DNA from: Costus lasius
Taxonomy: Eukaryota > Streptophyta > Magnoliopsida > Zingiberales > Costaceae
Reading direction: 5' to 3'
DNA length: 64,000 bases
Assembly: GCA_027563935.2 (NCBI GenBank)
Contig: CM050449.1
Location: 85,529,178 to 85,593,177, forward strand
Part shown: positions 24,173-35,078 of the stretch, piece after piece
Layout: each line of letters opens with the position of its first letter
Numbering within the stretch: position 1 is the first letter of the stretch
Notes under the pieces: model-generated
Seen by the model: the letters and a program-made list of their open reading frames with translations, nothing else
What the model was told of the DNA's origin: nothing
The model's database searches: none
Program-made: the position numbers and the translations under genes

Positions 24173-25444
24173 TCATGGTGAAGCAGGTGAATCAGTACCA
24201 AAATAGATTGCAAACAATTTTCTTTGTCCATAAAGCTTAGCCACAAATCCAAAAATCCAGAATTGCATATAAATCACAATTAAAGTGGCTTTCTTAAATA
24301 TGCAGAAATCAAAATCAAAATCTTCACATGAAGGATATTCAATGATCTTCCTAAATTTATCAGAGAGTAAAATCATTAGTCCTTTCTTCAACTTTATCTT
24401 TTCAATCACAATAGGACTTTTATCAAAATATTCAAGCATTGGATCATCATAATAATAGTTATGTCTTTCATTAGATTCCTCAATAAAGCACAAATTTTTA
24501 ATTAAATCAAAAGATTGAGCAATAGATATGGGCAAAGCATCAACATGGTGAGATACATCAATTTTTGCAACATTCAAATTTTTATCAAGTTCCTCATGCA
24601 CTTCATCAAATAATTTATCAATTTCAAAATTATCATCAAAGTCAAGATGAGACTCTTCAAAATTAATTTCCTCATGCCTCCCCACAAATAATTCATCATC
24701 AGAAGAGTCAAAATCAGAATCATATGAAAAAGAATTAATAGAATCAGGGTTGACCACAAGAGATTTATCATTAATTTCAAAAATATCACTAAAATCACAG
24801 TGGGGTTCATTAATGTCTATAATTTTTGAACCTTCATCATGCTCATCAGATTTAACCATATATAAATTTACATCAAAATTAGAATTATCATCAAAAGAAG
24901 GTTTTTCAATTTCAATTTTCTCAACCTTTTCCTCAAATAAATTATCAGATGAATCAATTTCAAAACAATCAAAATCTAAAGGAGATTCATTAATATTCAC
25001 ATAAGGCTCAATCCCAAAACAATCATGATCACAGGGCGAATTTTCTAAATCAATTTTTTCAGTATCAAATTCAAATAAACAATCTTGTTGTGCTAACTGG
25101 GTTTCTAAAATTTCATTATGAGCACATGTGTCATTTAGCCTAGAATTTATTCGCCTTAGTGTCTCATTCATATCTTCATTTTGTTTCATCTGGGCTTCCA
25201 TAAACTGAGCAAACATAGATTCTAGGTTAGATTTTTTAGTTTTCTCAAAGTATGGTTTAGAGACATGATTTGAGTAATCATCATAAAAAGAAGTTTGATT
25301 TTCCCATGTAGAATACAATTGATAAGATTCTTTCCATGATAAATTGGGATTTAAAAAGGGGCAATCAGAGGAACAATGATCAAAATGTCCACAAATATCA
25401 CATCTAACAGAAGAATAAGATGTCCTAGAATTGTAATGAAAAGA
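24173..25444 (-). CDS. Gag-like protein of TR-GAG element, acidic repeats
   Basis: Open frame of about 423 codons from the ATG at 25444 (MSFHYNSRTSY); this start is preferred because the other copy (1-359) starts at the same place, although the frame opens 15 codons earlier. A CCHC knuckle lies at about residues 16-29 (CDICGHFDHCSSDC), near the N-terminus rather than the usual C-terminal end of Gag. Next comes a Lys/Glu/Gln-rich stretch, probably coiled coil (residues 70-110). A long acidic region (about 120-280) has a degenerate repeat such as INESPLDFDCFEID, INEPHCDFSDIFEIN and FEESHLDFDDNFEID. No protease, RT or integrase motif is present. The likely role is RNA binding or particle assembly, inferred from the knuckle only. 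The frame is uninterrupted, unlike most retroelement genes here. Confidence 0.65.
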   Translation of the reverse strand, partial: SFHYNSRTSYSSVRCDICGHFDHCSSDCPFLNPNLSWKESYQLYSTWENQTSFYDDYSNHVSKPYFEKTKKSNLESMFAQFMEAQMKQNEDMNETLRRINSRLNDTCAHNEILETQLAQQDCLFEFDTEKIDLENSPCDHDCFGIEPYVNINESPLDFDCFEIDSSDNLFEEKVEKIEIEKPSFDDNSNFDVNLYMVKSDEHDEGSKIIDINEPHCDFSDIFEINDKSLVVNPDSINSFSYDSDFDSSDDELFVGRHEEINFEESHLDFDDNFEIDKLFDEVHEELDKNLNVAKIDVSHHVDALPISIAQSFDLIKNLCFIEESNERHNYYYDDPMLEYFDKSPIVIEKIKLKKGLMILLSDKFRKIIEYPSCEDFDFDFCIFKKATLIVIYMQFWIFGFVAKLYGQRKLFAIYFGTDSPASP

Positions 25445-25703
25445 CATATTTATCAAATCTATCAAGAACAGAAAGATAATCCAACCCAATCAATCAAAAT
25501 GAATTATTTTTTTTTCAGAATATCTAAAAAAATTAAAAAGAATAAAATACAAGCAATTCACAAATTTAAGAATTCACAGTTCTGTCACAACTGTGAAAAT
25601 CCAAAACCTGCAAAAATATAAAAAAAAACAAAGTTAAATCTAAAATAAATAAAAATTAGTCTAGCAATACTAACAACTATTTTGATATTAACAAAACTAA
25701 GAT

Positions 25704-25720
25704 CCCCGGCAACGGCGCCA
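25704..25720 (-). promoter_or_regulatory. TR-GAG primer-binding site (tRNA-Asp type)
   Basis: Minus strand TGGCGCCGTTGCCGGGG, six bases from the 5' LTR edge. Same type as Athila elements. Confidence 0.8.
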
Positions 25721-25726
25721 AAAACT

Positions 25727-27633
25727 TGTGTCCGCAAGTGCACGGATACTCGAAGTAATAAAATAGATATCGAACCACAGAGACCTTATTGTTAAATACC
25801 AAATAGTTGTATTCTCACTAGCTAAGCAAACCGAATATGATGAAAAGCAATGCTGGAGAACACACGAAAAAGATAATCAGAGAGAAACTGGGACTAGGGT
25901 TTCATCCACCTTAATTCTAATGACTAGAAGGAAATAAAGGTTGTCAGTTTAATTCTATTATGATAAAGACCTAATTCACTTCATAAAGGTATTGTCTCAC
26001 TCTCGTGCAGACAATCATGCAGATAACCGATCCTCACTCTGTGCAAGATCTATTCTCAATGCTAAAGATAAGTGAATCATTGAACAAAGAACTCAAGGAT
26101 CACTCTCGTGCATCCGAATTCTAGGTCAATCATCTCAAGTGGAATCTCAAGGATCACTCTCGTGCATCCTGAAACTCAACACAGGTTTTACTTATGGCTT
26201 TCCGACGACTCGATCCTCACTCTCGTGCAAGATCAAATCAAGTCTACACATTAACTCAATCCAAAGTATTAGAAATTCAACATGGCAATAAAATCACTAA
26301 AAATCAGAATTCGAAGAACTACCTAATCTCTTATGATAGTTCCAAACTCAACGATTCCTAGGGTTCCGAATTTCAAACGATCAACCTCTCGGTCTATTTC
26401 GCAAAACTCTAAAACATGCTGATATTTATAAAACTAAAGAGAATTAAAGAACAATCAATCACAAAAGTAAAATTATCATATTAAAATTAAACTTGACAAA
26501 AATTAATATTTTCTAGTCATTAACAAACTAAGGGGATTACAGCCCATGGCCCAAAAGAAGATCTAAGCTTTCATGGTGAAGGGATTACAACAAACCATAA
26601 TTTCAGAGAATTAGAAAGCAAAAAAAAAGGGAAGAAAAGTTACAAAACAGGGTTGTAATTGAAATACAACCCGTAATTTCGCTTGTGAATAGTGCTATCC
26701 CCACTATTTTGATGATTTCTCCATCGATCGGACTCCAAACGCTCTGAAACTTCTGGGGCGTGCTCTCCTACTCTAGACGAAGCTTCGGTGTAAAAATCAT
26801 GGTCTGAGATGTCCTCCATGCCTCTCGGAACGAGGACAAACCCTAACCGCCTCTCTGACGATTGCTCTCTCAATTCGTAATAAAACTCCCTCTTCCACTT
26901 CGTGCGTCTTCCCCTTTTAAAGACGAGTCCGAAACATCTTTCGGATCTTAATTTGGACTTCTGGATCAACTGTTATGGCCCGCGCAAGAATCGGACCCGA
27001 AAAACTCGCGAAAATCCTCCCAAAATACGGCACTGTGAACGTTGTACCACAAAATATGGTAGTGCCATATTTTTGCCTCTGGAGTTCTGTAAAGAATTAT
27101 CTGGAAATACGGCACCGTGATAATTTCTCTCCAAAATACGGTAGTGCCGTATTTTCTTTTGTGAATTCTGGGCAGAAAATACGGTGCCGTGACAATGTCG
27201 CCCGAATATACGGCAGTGCCGTATTCTTGATGAAATCTTCTGGTCGAAAATGGTGGAAAATACGGTACCATGAAAGATTCTTTGGAAAATACGGTAGTGC
27301 CGTATTTCGCCAAGGAATGTCTGCTGAGAAATACGGTACCATGAGAGTTGCTCCCAAAAATACGGTAGTGCTGTATTTTTATAAATTAGCTCCAAATTTA
27401 GTGAAAATTGATGGATAGCTTTATTTCGACGTCTGGAATCCATTGGTGTGCTCAAATCTTCCAAAATCCATCAAAATATAGCACTTTTAACCTAAAAATG
27501 ATCAAAAACAAGAAATGGTGTAGATTCTGCAATATTTGACAAATAAGGCTTAAAAACAAGCAAAAGAGCATAAATATGACACAAAAAGACACATGAAATG
27601 ACACAAAATATACTATGAATTTTGGTATCATCA
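25727..27633 (-). repeat. 5' LTR of TR-GAG-like element
   Basis: 1907 bp, plus-strand TGTGTCCGCAAGTGC to GGTATCATCA. It carries four or five CACTCTCGTGCA repeats (25998-26230) and the hairpin array at 27021-27380. GGGATTACAGCCCATG near 26533 is a conserved block in all related LTRs. Confidence 0.85.
27021..27380 (-). repeat. Array of five hairpin units in LTR
   Basis: Five tandem units of about 72-83 bp (starts near 27022, 27104, 27176, 27257 and 27329). Each has ATACGGyrCCGTGA and, about 15 bases on, a palindrome ATACGGTAGTGCCGTAT. Pairing of the arms is best kept in the second, third and fourth units. Confidence 0.8.
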
Positions 27634-28865
27634 TACAGCAATCCCACACAGGCGTGGGTGAGTTGTTTAAAGAAAATATTAAAGCTCTATAATCAAAAGG
27701 TGCAAGAGGGAGGTTAAGCCTCCAAGTTCTCTTGCCTAGACAATATTTGAGACTAAACTAATATGATGGAGGGGTGGAGAAGAGGGATGTGCCAAGAGTG
27801 CTCCAAGTTCAAACGCCTTGTCCTATAAGAATTGAAACTTAGTGTAGGACTTGAACTTGAAGAAACAAGAGAGGAAGCCGAGAGGGTATTTTAGAATACT
27901 TAGCTATGGGATCTTTGTGGAAGATGGTGCTCGGCTTCAAGAATTCCTCCAAGATGAGAGCTTCGGCCTTCAAGGGAATCTTCTTCAAGACTTGTTGATG
28001 GTGAACTTTTGGCTTCTCTTGAGAGGGGGTGTAAATCACGGTTTGATGAAGATATGGGGGTGGAGGTCTCGGCTATGGAGGAGATGTGGGTGATAGAGGC
28101 GATTAGAGGAAGAGGAGAAGCTTTGTGACACAAGCACCGAGAGATTACTCATGCTAGGAAACTACTCGACAATGTTCATTCCAAGATGCAAATGATGCCA
28201 TGAAGGCTACAATAAATAGACAAAGCATCTAGGGGTTACATAGGTCTTTTCCCCCTTAGGCGAATAAGCAAAGATGAGAAGAAATTTCAGCAATTAATTG
28301 AAAAGAGAGCTACATGGAAGGGGAGTAAATGCTCTTGGTGGACTTCCTTCTTTGGCCGGCTCCTCCATGGTAAGTTTTTGAATTTTGAATGCAAAGGGGC
28401 TGGCGCACACTTGTTTGAATTTGGATGTGGGCGGTTGGCTTTGATGAGGTTTCCATATGGGGTGAATTTCGAATTCTTTCCTCAAGAGTTAGGCGCCAAC
28501 TTGATGATTGCTTGATTGGTGGATGGTTGATTGGCTCCTTGATTTGTGGATCTTGTCTTGGCCGAATTGATTGATGAAGCATGCGTCCATGGCTTGATTT
28601 GGAAAGGGAGTTGAGGAGTTATGAAGCCCCTTTAACTCAAGTCTTCAAGTGGTGATAGTTGAACTGAGTTGAAACTGAATTTCCTTCTTTGGAGCTCACT
28701 AGGTGAGTGACTTGAGCTGAGCTATCTGAGTTGTCTTGAGCTGCTTCTTTACCTGCAGGGTTAGTTGCCCAAAACAAATATACTACCCAACATGCACTGG
28801 GAACTACATGGCATTTTATTGAAAGTAAAACACTTACTCTAACAAAGGAAATTGCAAATGATCAA
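27634..28865. other. Noncoding, probably 3' part of chromovirus
   Basis: No gene recognised; short frames on both strands lack motifs. It lies immediately downstream (minus sense) of the chromovirus pol, so it may hold that element's 3' untranslated region and LTR. No second LTR copy was found in the window to prove this. Confidence 0.35.
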
Positions 28866-28994
28866 ATAAGGGAAGTTGTATGCTTCTAACTTACCATGAT
28901 GCAATGCAAGTAGGATCTTAGGAAGAAAAACCATACCTGAGAGGATTCTTTCGAACCCTAGTAGACCTCCTTGGAGCTAGTCTTGGCCCCCCAT
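28866..28994 (-). repeat. 130-bp direct repeat, copy 1 (chromovirus pol 3' end)
   Basis: Starts AAATAAGGGAAGTTG and ends GGCCCCCCATCA. It is repeated at 31483-31612 with only a few substitutions. This copy includes the native end of pol. Confidence 0.9.
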
Positions 28995-31480
28995 CATTTC
29001 TCCCCGGGTGGGAAGAATTCTCCTCTGGAGAATTATCGTTGTACCCTTGGAGTAACTCTGGGTTGGCTTGGACAAGCTCAGCCTCAGGAAGCCAGGCCTC
29101 CTCACTAGTAGTATATTGCACTCAGTAAAAGGTTTGTACCTCATCCTGTGTGAGGCGAGTCTGGTCTTCCAGAATAGCATTGATGGCTGGCTCGTGGTCA
29201 TCATCAAGCTCCGGGGTGAGAAGTGGCTCGTGGTAGAGTGTGAGATCCTCTACATTGACAGTGGTTGGGATGCCTAGGTCGGGTGGTAGATCCAGGATGT
29301 AGGCGTTGTTGCTGATCTTTCCCGTGATCCTGAATGGTCCGATCCCCTTTGCGTCCAGCTTGCGTCCAGGTCCTTGTACTCGCTCCTCGCGGACTCGTAG
29401 TATCACCTGATCACCTACAGAGAATGCCCTTTCTCGGCGCGTCTTGTTAGCATCATCACGATAGTGGTTAACAGAGTCCAACATAGTGCTATACAACTCA
29501 TGATGAAGCTGAGAAATGTGAAAGGCTAAATCTCTAGCAGATATAGAAACATGAAAGTGCCTGGGTGCAGGCAGAAGGTTTTGGTTGGTACCCTAAATTG
29601 GCTTGAAAGGGGGAAAGGCCAGTGGTTCGGTTGGGCACACTGTTATAAGAGAACTCAGCTGTGGGTAGCAGTTTGTCCCAATTACCAGGGTGCTCTCCAA
29701 CTAGGCTCCTAAGGATATTCCCAAGTGATCTATTGACCACTTCTGTCTGACCATCCATCTGGGGATGATAGGCAGTGGAGAATTTTAAGTTTGTGCCTAG
29801 AAGTTTCCACAGGGTTCTCCGAAAGTGGCTGACAAACCTGGTATCCCTATCAGACACAAAAGTAAGAGGGGTACTATGGAGTCTAACTACTTCCTTAAAG
29901 AATAGGCGGGCTATGGAGGAAGCATCAGAGGTTTTCCTTCAAGGTAGGAAATGGGCCATCTTGGTAAACCTATCTACAACCACAAAGATAGAGTCATACT
30001 TAGAGGCAGTTCTAGGTAAACCTAAGATGAAATCCATGCTTAAGTCTTGCCAAGGGGCTCTAGGAATAGGAAGAGGTGTGTATAGCCCAAAGTTGTGTTT
30101 CTGAACCTTAGTGGTTTGGCAAGTCTTGCAATGTCTTACTACTTTGGCTATATCCCTGTAGAGGTTCGGCCAATAGAACTGTTCCTCTACCAAGGCTAAG
30201 GTCTTCTCTCGGCCATGGTGTCTAGCAGATCCTCCTCTATGGATTTCCCAAACTAGGAAGTCCCGGATAGAAGTCTTGGGCACACAGAGTGTTGGGCCAA
30301 GAAATAGGTACCCATCCCTAAGGATATATAGAGAATGGCTATGGACATCTAAACTCAGATCATGATATATAGCAGAAAAATCAGGACAATCAATATAAGC
30401 AGATTTCATGCGATCAAAGCCAATAAGTTCAACATGCAATTTATTAATAAGCAAAGTAACTCTACTCAAGGCATCAGCTACCTTATTTTCAATTCCAGAT
30501 TTATGTTTAAGCACAAAGGTAAACTATTGAAGATATTCTACCCACTTAGCATGCCTAAAGTTGAGCTTCTTTTGGGCGTTTAGGAAAGATAAGGCTTAAT
30601 GATCACTATGAAGGGTGAACTCAGTATGGATAAGGTAGTGCCTAAAGTGTCTAAGGGTCTGGACTACAGCATAGAACTCTTTATCATAAGTCGAGTATTT
30701 CTGCCTGGCTTCATTCAGTTTTTCACTGAAGAAGGCAATTGGGTGACCTTCTTGATTGAGGGTCCCACCTATGCCTATGTCAGAGGCATCACAATCGACC
30801 TCAAAGACTTTGCTGAAGTCTAGGAGCCTAAGAACTGGGGCAGAGGTTATCCTAGACTTGAGTTCTTCAAAAGCTTTGCTAGCAGACTTGGTCCAGGTAA
30901 AATCACCTTGTTTCATGCAACTGGTGATTGGGGCAACTATGGAGCTAAAGTTTTTGATGAACCTACGGTAGAAAGTAGCTAGGCCATGAAAACTCCTAAC
31001 TTTGGTGAGGGTTTTAGGTTCAGGCCAGTCCAAGATTGCTTGGACCTTAGCAGGATCATCTTGTAAACCTAACTCAGAAACAATGAACCCTAGAAAGACA
31101 ACCTTATGAGAGAGGAAAGAGCACTACTTTAGGTTAATGTATAGCTTCTCAATCCTAAGTAGGTCAAGGGTCTTCCTTAAGTGTTCTAGGTGTTCTTCCT
31201 TAGTCTTACTGTATATCAGGATGTCATCAAAGTAGACTACTTGGAATTTACCTATATATGGTCTAAGCAGTTGGGTCATTAGTCTCATAAAGGTTGAGGG
31301 GGCGTTGGTTAGCCCGAAGGGCATGACCAACCACTCATATAGACCATCCTTTGTTTTGAAGGCGGTCTTCCATTCATCCCCTAACCTTATCCTTACTTGG
31401 TGATAACCACTCCTAAGGTCAAGTTTGTTAAACCATTTGGATCCTACAAGGAGGTCTAGCATGTCATCTAATCTTGGGAT
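28918..31480 (-). pseudogene. Chromovirus (Ty3/gypsy) pol: RT part, RNase H, integrase, chromodomain-like end
   Basis: Minus-strand pol begins inside RT ([47 protein letters not shown]). RNase H follows (DCDASDIGIGGTL, YSTYDKEFYAVV, NKVADALSR). Integrase has H-x-H/CKTC zinc residues at 30240-30120, D in DLSMDFILGLP, D in FVSDRDTRF and E in GQTEVVNRS. The C-terminal part (GPFRITGKI) leads to a chromodomain-like tail (INAILEDQTRLTQDEVQTFY, then WLPEAEL). Stops in frame: 31124, 30596, 30524 and 29939. A frameshift lies near 29550, and a TGA at about 29122 replaces the expected Trp in the chromodomain. Gag, protease and the RT N-terminus are missing: at 31480 the sequence jumps to a second copy of the pol end. 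Confidence 0.88.
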
Positions 31481-31482
31481 AA

Positions 31483-31612
31483 GGGAAGTTGTATGCTTCT
31501 AACTTACCATGATGCAATGCAAGTAGGATCTTAGGAAGAAAAACCATACCTGAGAGGATTCTTTCGAGCCATAGTAGACCTCCTTGGAGCTAATCTTGGC
31601 CCCCCATCAGGA
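31483..31612 (-). repeat. 130-bp direct repeat, copy 2
   Basis: Second copy of 28866-28994, here abutting the truncated RT. Junction bases ATAAGGGAAG are shared between the RT side and the repeat, suggesting a microhomology join. Confidence 0.88.
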
Positions 31613-31930
31613 TTACCTTAAGAACATAGGTAAAACTTAATCAAAATATTAAACTTTAATATTTCTTCATGCTTCAGTGCTGTGAAACCTAAAACCCCGA
31701 TTTTTCTTGTAGACTTCAAACCCCGATTGCTTGTTTTCTGCTCTGCTTGTTTTTAATTTGCTTCAGTTTAATTACTTGCATTAGGAAATTAGATATTTCT
31801 CTATTAATCGTTAACCTAGCTATTGATTAACTGATCAGTTAGTACTTGACCCCTAGTCCTCGTGGGATCGATACTTTTTATTACGCGATAGATCGTGCAC
31901 TTGCAGTAGCAGCCTATCAAGTTTAGGCCC
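31613..31930 (+). repeat. LTR 3'-end fragment of another gypsy element
   Basis: The right part reads CCCCTAGTCCTCGTGGGATC, then GTGCACTTGCAGTAGC and CCTATCA, a typical plus-strand gypsy LTR end with flanking direct bases. What follows across the next insertion (35079 on) looks like the internal start of a gypsy element, so this is probably its 5' LTR end. No partner LTR is in the window. Confidence 0.45.
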
Positions 31931-32442
31931 TATCAGTAAGTCAGCGATGTGAGCAGCCACCGACGTGAGCGAGGGAAGGTGAGGAAGAGGGTTTTATGTA
32001 ACTGGGTTTGAGGAAGGAATCCAGATAAATTTTCCCTAGCTTCTTGTGTCTCCTCCGGCGACGGTTTCCCAAGCTTGCTACGAACTTTCTTGTGCTCTGA
32101 GCATTTCCTTCTTCACCATCTCCAGCAGCGACACTATCCGGCAAACACATGCTGAGGTTTGGGAGCTAAACTTGCCACACGCCTGACGCTGTCCACCCTT
32201 CCCCTTTCTCCTCTTGCGTCGAACAAATCCCCAGCGAACAAAAGATGTAGGCGGCATCGTTCGAACGCGTGAAGATGAAGCAGAACCGGCATTCGAAACG
32301 AGGAGATCAGCAATCTGGTCATAATTGAAGTGTGGCTTCAAATCGAATTCCGATTTCGATTTCGCACGGTTTTCGACGTTTGGCACATAGTAAGAGGAGA
32401 AAGAATATAACGTGGACGAGCTGTGTAAAGTGGGTGTGACAA
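31931..32442 (+). repeat. 5' LTR of gag-protease element
   Basis: Matches 34568-35078 over its length (GGTGAGGAAGAGGGTTTTAT shared), ending GGGTGTGACA before the primer-binding site. The start is uncertain by about 6 bases. The two LTRs differ at many positions, so this insertion is much older than elements A and B. Confidence 0.75.
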
Positions 32443-32443
32443 T

Positions 32444-32456
32444 GGTATCAAAGCCT
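32444..32456 (+). promoter_or_regulatory. Primer-binding site of gag-protease element
   Basis: TGGTATCAAAGCC starts two bases after the 5' LTR end, matching the initiator-Met primer type used by many plant elements. Confidence 0.7.
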
Positions 32457-32469
32457 CATTCCTAATGGG

Positions 32470-34020
32470 ATGGTGACACAAGGGGACCGCTTGAATCGAG
32501 TCGAGGAGGTGCTCAGCTTGACTGGGAATGGGAATAAGGCACTGTTCCAACTCTGGAGAACTTGCATCAAACCATTGAGAAGCAATGGTTGCAAATCACC
32601 GCCCTCCAACAAGCACTAGAGGGGATGGTGGCGCTACCTGGACAAGTAGCAAGCGCTCAGGTGAATCTCGTGGTGTTGCTCCTGGCACTAGTGCAGGCAC
32701 AAGGTGGACCTTCTGGGACGGGGGCTTCATTGGAGCAAGCGGCTCCAAGGAGCAAAGTCCATATTTCCAAGCCAGAGACGTACGGAGATGCCTGGATGTC
32801 CAAGGAGTTATGGAACTTCATCTGGGACATGGAACACTTCTTCCTCGCAAACCATGTCCCAGACAACGAGCGAGTGCATGTGTGCACCACATACCTCATC
32901 GACGACGCAAAGCTTTAGTGGCGCACCAAAGTTGACTCATCGACAGAAGCTGCAAGCTGAACTTGGGAGGTATTCTGGGATGAACTACAGTGGTAGTTCC
33001 TCCCCGAGAACTTGGTGGATCAGGCATGCGGTGAAGTTGATAAGCTCCGACATACTAGACCGATCCTAGATTATGTTTAAGCCAACTCGACACTTATGCT
33101 GCAAATCCCCGACATGTCCGAGGCGGACCGGCGCCACACCTTCCTTCGATATCTTTAGCCGTGGGTTGAGGTGAAGGTCCAACGGCATGCGCCCAAGGCT
33201 GGAGAGAGGCTGCGGCAGTGGCCAAGGCCTTGGTGGAATCGTGGACAACCACATTGAGAGAATTGAAATCCCCTCTGATGCGCCGCTCTCCAGCGAGACC
33301 GAGAGCCTCGAACAGACAGAGACCCTCTCCCCAGCAAAGTAGAGGACAACCCGCGCAGCCCAAACCACGATAGGAGCCTCCCCGGCGTAGGGTGCTGGAT
33401 TCTTCCTTTGCAAGGGGCCCCACCTAACGAGGGATTGCCCAACTAGGGAGCGACTCGTAGTGATTGCGGCACGGGAGTCAGCCGAAGACAATGATTCGTT
33501 GATACTCATAATACTCATATCTATGTCGATCAGCGCAATCACAGAGGCAACCTCGAGTGGAGTGAGGTTGATCTTCGTCCCAATATGGATACGAGAAGTT
33601 GAGGTGGAGGCGATGGTCGATACCGACATGACTCATCTCTTCGTGTCGGAGTGGATGGCGGAGCGATTGGATCTACGCACTTTACCAACGGAGGAGCGAG
33701 TGAAGACCGTCAACACTGAAGAGCAGTAGATGGTCAAGATCTCCTACGATGTGCCGGTGGAGCTAGGTTGTTGGAGCAGATGACACCACGTTCGGGTGGC
33801 AAGGAAGGGTGACTTTGACGTCATCCTCGGCTATGAGTTATTTTGGAAGGCGAAAGCTGGCGTGATGCCACACTTGGGAGGAGTTCAAGTGTTCCATGAG
33901 GACACGACCTATTGGATTCCCGGCATCCAGCGAGGCAGCTTGCCGGCCTCGACCTTTAGAGCACGAGGGACGCGGAGAGCGACGGATTCCGCACGGATGT
34001 GAGTCAACTCCATATCCACT
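32470..34020 (+). pseudogene. Gypsy gag and aspartic protease remnant
   Basis: The likely start at 32470 (MVTQGDRLNRVEEVL) leads, after a frameshift near 32560, to a Gag region (RSKVHISKPETYGD, NFIWDMEHFFLANHV, WEVFWDELQWQFLPEN) with in-frame stops at 32916 and later. The protease region at about 33590-33960 reads REVEVEAMVDTDMTHLFVS, then GYELFWKAKAGV. The usual DTG of the active site is DTD here (Gly to Asp), expected to inactivate it. No zinc knuckle was recognised with confidence. The element body ends at its 3' LTR without any RT sequence. Dead. Confidence 0.6.
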
Positions 34021-34567
34021 TCATCAGATGAGGTGGCATACATCACAACAGTGGCTGTGATGGTGGACCCATTGGGGGACGTCGAGGGCGACGTCCAAAT
34101 CAGGCAGTAGAGAAATGTGAGGTGCAATTCTCATCGGACCCGGCTCGGAAGAAATTTGGATTGGGCAGCGGCCCAATCCCACGCAGACGAAGTGGAGGCG
34201 GCCCAACTCCACGCTGGCGTCCACTCTCGCGTGGCAAAGAAATCTTCAGTGTGGAGGCGGACGAGACTCGCGCAGTCAACGGCACTGTCGACGGCACCTG
34301 CTCCGGCGAAGACGACGGCGCTGTCTCAGGCGTTATCAGCAGCTCCTACATTGGTGGTGAAATTCAGCATCGAAGATGGTAAGGTGACTGGCGCCGGCTA
34401 GATTTCCAAGGAAGGGTCGCCTCCTCCATCCTTAAATGTCCGGGCGACGAATGACGAAGGGGGTAGAGAGGAGCTCCACGAGACAGTGAGAAGGAACTCG
34501 GGAGAACATTCCCTTCTGGTGACGAGAGCGCAGTCGACGAGAGAGGAACCTAAGGGGGAGGTTCAAG

Positions 34568-35078
34568 TGACTATAAGTCGGCGGCATAAGTGGCCGCCAA
34601 TGTGAGCGAGAGAAGGTGAGGAAGAGGGTTTTATGTAACTGGGTTTGAGGAAGGAAACTAGATAAATTTTCCCTAGCATCCTGTGTCTCCTCCGGCGACG
34701 ATTTCCCCAACTTGCGACAAACTTTCTTCTGCTTCGAGTGTTTCCTTCTTCATCATCTCCGGCAGCGAAGCTATCCGGCGAACATAGGCAGAGGTTTGGG
34801 AGCCGAACCTGCTGCACGCCTGACTCCGTCCACCATTCCCCTTTCTCCTTTGCCGCCGAACAAATCCCTGGCAAACGAACGACGTAGGCGGCGTCGTTCG
34901 AATGCGTGAAGACAAAGCGAAATTGGCGTTTGAAACAAGGAGGTCAAAAATTCGGTCAAAATTGAAGCGCGGCTTGAAATCAAATTCCGATTTTGATTTT
35001 GCACGGTTTTTGGCATTCGGCACACAGTAAGAGGGGAAAGAATCTGACGTGGATGGGCTGTGTAAAGTGGGCGTGACC
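34568..35078 (+). repeat. 3' LTR of gag-protease element
   Basis: 511 bp, TGACTATAAGTCGG to GGGCGTGACC, following the purine tract. Matches 31931-32442. Confidence 0.75.

Larger units (their letters stand above)
10928..27633 (-). mobile_element. TR-GAG-like non-autonomous LTR element (Athila-related), split by element A
   Basis: Minus-strand element with 5' LTR at 25727-27633, Asp-type primer-binding site at 25704-25720, a gag-like gene (24173-25444), about 2.2 kb of 3' noncoding sequence, and a 3' LTR in two pieces (10928-11415 and 20511-21922) around the 9.1-kb copia element A. Without the insertion it is about 7.6 kb. It has no RT, RNase H or integrase, so it needs enzymes in trans. Shared control sequences point to Athila as the helper lineage. 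The last 20 or so bases of the 3' LTR are missing at 10928, so no target duplication survives. Confidence 0.75.
31931..35078 (+). mobile_element. 3.1-kb gag-protease-only gypsy element
   Basis: Two matching LTRs of about 511 bp (31931-32442 and 34568-35078) enclose about 2.1 kb with gag-like and protease-like remnants only. A primer-binding site TGGTATCAAAGCC follows the 5' LTR and a purine tract (CCTAAGGGGGAGG) precedes the 3' LTR. There is no RT, RNase H or integrase. The first few bases of the left LTR differ from the right, and I could not define a target duplication. It appears inserted into another gypsy element whose LTR end lies at 31613-31920. Confidence 0.75.

Noticed and set aside
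27021..27380. CRISPR-like repeat-spacer array
   Set aside because: Plant LTR context, units are imperfect palindromes with related rather than unique spacers, and no cas genes are present.
27851..28133. Overlapping plus and minus frames near 28 kb
   Set aside because: No family motif; probably within chromovirus 3' noncoding or LTR sequence.
33066..33629. 187-codon minus-strand frame over the gag-protease element
   Set aside because: It is antisense to the recognised gag/protease remnant and has no domain.
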